Source of the DNA: Ferruginibacter lapsinanis
GTDB lineage: Bacteria > Bacteroidota > Bacteroidia > Chitinophagales > Chitinophagaceae
NCBI RefSeq assembly: GCF_020783315.1
Contig: NZ_CP086063.1
Span: forward strand, 3,336,501 to 3,400,500
Length of the DNA stretch: 64,000 nt
Direction: 5' to 3'
Shown: positions 61,574 through 64,000 of the stretch, piece after piece
Layout: each line of letters opens with the position of its first letter
How positions within the stretch are numbered: position 1 is the stretch's first letter
The notes under the pieces: model-generated
The model's input: only the letters and a program-made list of their open reading frames with translations
What the model was told of the DNA's origin: nothing
The model's database searches: none
Translations under genes and position numbers: made by a program

Positions 61574-63121
61574 ATGAAAAAATTTATACTCCCCATTCTA
61601 TTATTATTCAGCATACATTCATTTGCCCAGGTACCGGAAGATGCATTGAGGTATTCATTTTTCCCTCAGAATGGCAGTGCCCGAAACCTGGCAATTGGTG
61701 GCGCCATGGGCTCTTTAGGCGGTGATATTACCGCCGTATTTGTAAACCCTGCAGGCCTGGGCAATTACAGAACCGGCGAATTTGTTTTTACTCCAGGATT
61801 TTTTTTGAATAACAATAAAACTGATTTCAGAAGCTCATTTGAAAAAAATAAAGCAAACAGTTTTTCTTTCGGAACATTTGGCGCAGTAGTGGGATTTAAT
61901 AACAATTATCGATCCAACACCAGCGAAGCGGTTAGTATAGCCGTAACGCAAACCGCCAACTTTAATAACACATTACACTACAAAGGTTTTAATAATTACA
62001 GTAGTCGTAGCGAACAATTTGCTGAGGAATTTGCAAAAAGCAACTATACCATCGATGAAGTTTTGAATAGCAATTCTCCGATGCCTTATACAGCGGCGCC
62101 AGCATTATACACTTACCTTATAGACACATTTACCATAGATGGCAATACACAGGTAAAAGGATTGCCGGAATTTATTCTTGCAAACGGGCAGGCATTGTTA
62201 CAGGAAAATACCGTCAAAACAAAAGGCGGCATGTATGAACTTGCAGTAGGATATGCAATGAATAAAAATGATAAAATATTAGTTGGTGGAAGCATTGGTC
62301 TGCCAATCATGGATTATAAGAACACCACTACTTTTAGAGAAAGTGATACCTCTTCCAATACCACCAATAAGTTTGGTTATTTTAATTACACTGATGAATT
62401 CAGTACGCTAGGGGTAGGTGTAAATTTAAAGTTGGGAATAATCTATCGTCCTAAAGAATATATCCGTTTGGGATTAGCTGTTCATACACCTTCATATATG
62501 TTTACATTAACAGATAAACACCAAACAACACTCGAAGCCCAAACTGAAAATTATGAGGGGTATCAAAGTGTATCATCCAACACCTTTACAAATGGACGCC
62601 CCGGAGAAAGCAAATATACTATGCTTACACCCTGGAAAGCCATGATAAGTGGTAGTTACGTATTCAGAGAGATACAGGATGTAAGAAAACAAAAAGCATT
62701 TATTACTGCCGACATAGAGTATGTTAATCACAAAGGATCAAATTTTTTCAGTGCCGCTGAGAACCCAACTGCAGAAGATGCTGCTTATTACAAAGCATTA
62801 AGCAAAGTAATAAAGCAACAGTATAAAGGAAACTTCAATTTCAGGGTTGGCGGCGAATTAAAATTCAATACCATTATGGGCAGATTGGGGTTTGCTTATT
62901 ATAGCAATCCCTACAAGGATGCAGCATTAAAAGCAAACAAAATGCTGGTAAGCGGCGGATTAGGTTACCGAAATAAAGGATTTTTTGTTGATCTGACTTA
63001 TGTGCATTCATTCAATAAAGATGTAAATTTCCCTTATCGCTTAGCCGATAAGGATAATACTTTTGCAACAGTAAAAAATCAAAGAGGAAATATTGTAGCG
63101 AGTGTTGGAGTGAAATTTTAA
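61574..63121 (+). CDS. Outer membrane protein, OmpP1/FadL-like
   Basis: 515 residues from ATG at 61574 (MKKFILPILLLFSIHSFAQ, a signal peptide); the frame extends back to a TTG inside the terminator. The motif RNLAIGGAMGSLGGDITAVFVNPAGLGNYRTGEF near the N-terminus is the FadL/TodX-type NPAG signature, with a long series of amphipathic strands to a C-terminal aromatic (VGVKF), the barrel end. It is probably a pore for hydrophobic compounds; the substrate is not known. Confidence 0.85.
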   Translation: MKKFILPILLLFSIHSFAQVPEDALRYSFFPQNGSARNLAIGGAMGSLGGDITAVFVNPAGLGNYRTGEFVFTPGFFLNNNKTDFRSSFEKNKANSFSFGTFGAVVGFNNNYRSNTSEAVSIAVTQTANFNNTLHYKGFNNYSSRSEQFAEEFAKSNYTIDEVLNSNSPMPYTAAPALYTYLIDTFTIDGNTQVKGLPEFILANGQALLQENTVKTKGGMYELAVGYAMNKNDKILVGGSIGLPIMDYKNTTTFRESDTSSNTTNKFGYFNYTDEFSTLGVGVNLKLGIIYRPKEYIRLGLAVHTPSYMFTLTDKHQTTLEAQTENYEGYQSVSSNTFTNGRPGESKYTMLTPWKAMISGSYVFREIQDVRKQKAFITADIEYVNHKGSNFFSAAENPTAEDAAYYKALSKVIKQQYKGNFNFRVGGELKFNTIMGRLGFAYYSNPYKDAALKANKMLVSGGLGYRNKGFFVDLTYVHSFNKDVNFPYRLADKDNTFATVKNQRGNIVASVGVKF

Positions 63122-63143
63122 AAAATGCTGTCAATACAAAAAA

Positions 63144-63170
63144 ATGCCGGATAATATCCGGCATTTTTTT
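63144..63170. terminator. Bidirectional terminator
   Basis: ATGCCGGAT/ATCCGGCAT with a three-base loop and flanking A and T runs, between the convergent outer membrane protein and transporter genes. Confidence 0.8.
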
Positions 63171-63951
63171 ATTCGTTTTCATTTCCCATTGCAGCCTGTT
63201 TCATCTTATGAACTGTTTCTGCTCCGAGATATGTATTAATTCGATTTTCGGCTAAATAAATTACAGGTGTAAGCAATATTGCCATGGTAAATTTATACGC
63301 ATAATTCACAGCACAAATGGCTAATACTAATTGCCAGCTCCATCCTTTACCAATTTTAAATGCAATAAAGAGAACAATAAAACTATCTACCAATTGCGAT
63401 ACCAATGTAGAGCCCGTTGCTCTCAACCACATTTTCTTTTCGCCTGTATACTTTTTTATTTTATGAAAAATTGTTACATCCACGATTTGACTCACCAAAA
63501 AGGCAGTCAAACTTCCAAAGATGATCCACATCCCCTGCCCAAAAATACCATTGAACGCTTTGCTCATATCCGGTATGCCATCCTGAACTCCAGTGCCATA
63601 CCAGAAATCTGCTGGAGGCACAGCCATAGCAAAATAAAACATTAGAAACGCATAGCTGATCAATGCCACAGCAGTATATGATATCCTTCTAACAGCTTTT
63701 GGACCGTAATATTCATTTACAATATCTGTCATTACAAATTCCAAAGGCCATAGCAACACACCACAGGTAAGACTTACTGATAATCCACTTTGGCCAAACA
63801 AAGTAAAATTGGAAGGCGACATACCAAATAATTTTTCCAATGAAAAAATCTTGGTCCCAATACATTCTGCGATGAGTGCATTGGCCACAAAAAAAGCGGT
63901 AAAAATTACAAACAATTTTGTGGGTTTATCTTTTAATATATTTTGTATCAT
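63169..63951 (-). CDS. yhhQ: Queuosine precursor transporter (YhhQ/QueT-type VUT family)
   Basis: 260 residues, about six to seven helices. KLFVIFTAFFVANALIAECIGTKIF near the start and LLWPLEFVMTDIVNEYYGPKAVRRISY in the middle are the VUT/DUF165 signature (TDIVNEYYG). YhhQ takes up preQ0/preQ1 for queuosine tRNA modification. No other queuosine genes are in the window. Convergent with the outer membrane protein gene; promoter beyond the region read. Confidence 0.92.
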   Translation of the reverse strand: MIQNILKDKPTKLFVIFTAFFVANALIAECIGTKIFSLEKLFGMSPSNFTLFGQSGLSVSLTCGVLLWPLEFVMTDIVNEYYGPKAVRRISYTAVALISYAFLMFYFAMAVPPADFWYGTGVQDGIPDMSKAFNGIFGQGMWIIFGSLTAFLVSQIVDVTIFHKIKKYTGEKKMWLRATGSTLVSQLVDSFIVLFIAFKIGKGWSWQLVLAICAVNYAYKFTMAILLTPVIYLAENRINTYLGAETVHKMKQAAMGNENE

Positions 63952-64000
63952 CGGCTGAAGAAAAAATAATATAGCTGTAATAATAATAAAAGAAAGTTAA

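Overview
The window is about 64 kb of ordinary chromosome from a member of the Bacteroidota, most likely a Chitinophagaceae-type bacterium. The reasons are: promoters of the TTG/TAnnTTTG type, few Shine-Dalgarno sequences, type IX secretion sorting domains (type A at 4.0 kb, type B on the giant PKD protein at 51.5-56.3 kb), a PorP/SprF family protein, bacillithiol-type redox proteins (YtxJ and a bacilliredoxin), a DPE2-like amylomaltase with two starch-binding domains, and low GC with many AAA/GAA codons. No rRNA, tRNA, transposase, prophage or CRISPR locus was recognised.

Layout: 0-10 kb holds housekeeping and metabolic genes (rnhA, purU-yraN, xerD, a glycosyltransferase, an exonuclease, a tiny lipoprotein with ytxJ, a sugar-phosphate epimerase). 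8.5-11.3 kb holds a sulfhydrylase, an OsmC protein and metX, which together suggest methionine synthesis by direct sulfhydrylation. 11.3-14.9 kb is the only accessory-looking region: an intergenic repeat element, an array of six 41-bp hairpin repeats, and five small orphan genes on one strand, most followed by a related hairpin element. 15-20.5 kb looks like a stress and membrane-adaptation group (two different fatty acid desaturases, Hsp20, a two-domain universal stress protein) and contains a candidate small RNA.

20.6-30.0 kb is a complete histidine operon on the minus strand (hisG-hisD-four-helix protein-hisC-hisB-hisH-hisA-hisF-hisIE), ending in a translationally coupled secreted beta-helix protein. 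It is preceded by a 14-residue leader peptide with five His codons, an antiterminator and a terminator, which is a textbook-style attenuator. 30-39 kb carries a dipeptide epimerase, amylomaltase, a 51-residue membrane peptide, tpiA with a GlmU-like protein, L31, YajQ, Lgt and a bacilliredoxin. 39-50 kb carries a second Hsp20, arginine decarboxylase, L35-L20, an M13 peptidase, SemiSWEET, fabI, recN, a zinc-ribbon protein, a Nif3-like protein and an M32 carboxypeptidase.

51-58 kb pairs a 1604-residue PKD-repeat surface protein with a PorP/SprF protein. The last part carries an esterase, proS, a Tyr/Asn/Ser-rich lipoprotein, an outer membrane protein and a queuosine-precursor transporter. The most interesting signals are the his attenuator, the cassette-like island, three sigma-54-like promoters in front of both hsp20 genes and porP, and the candidate ncRNA at 19.5 kb.
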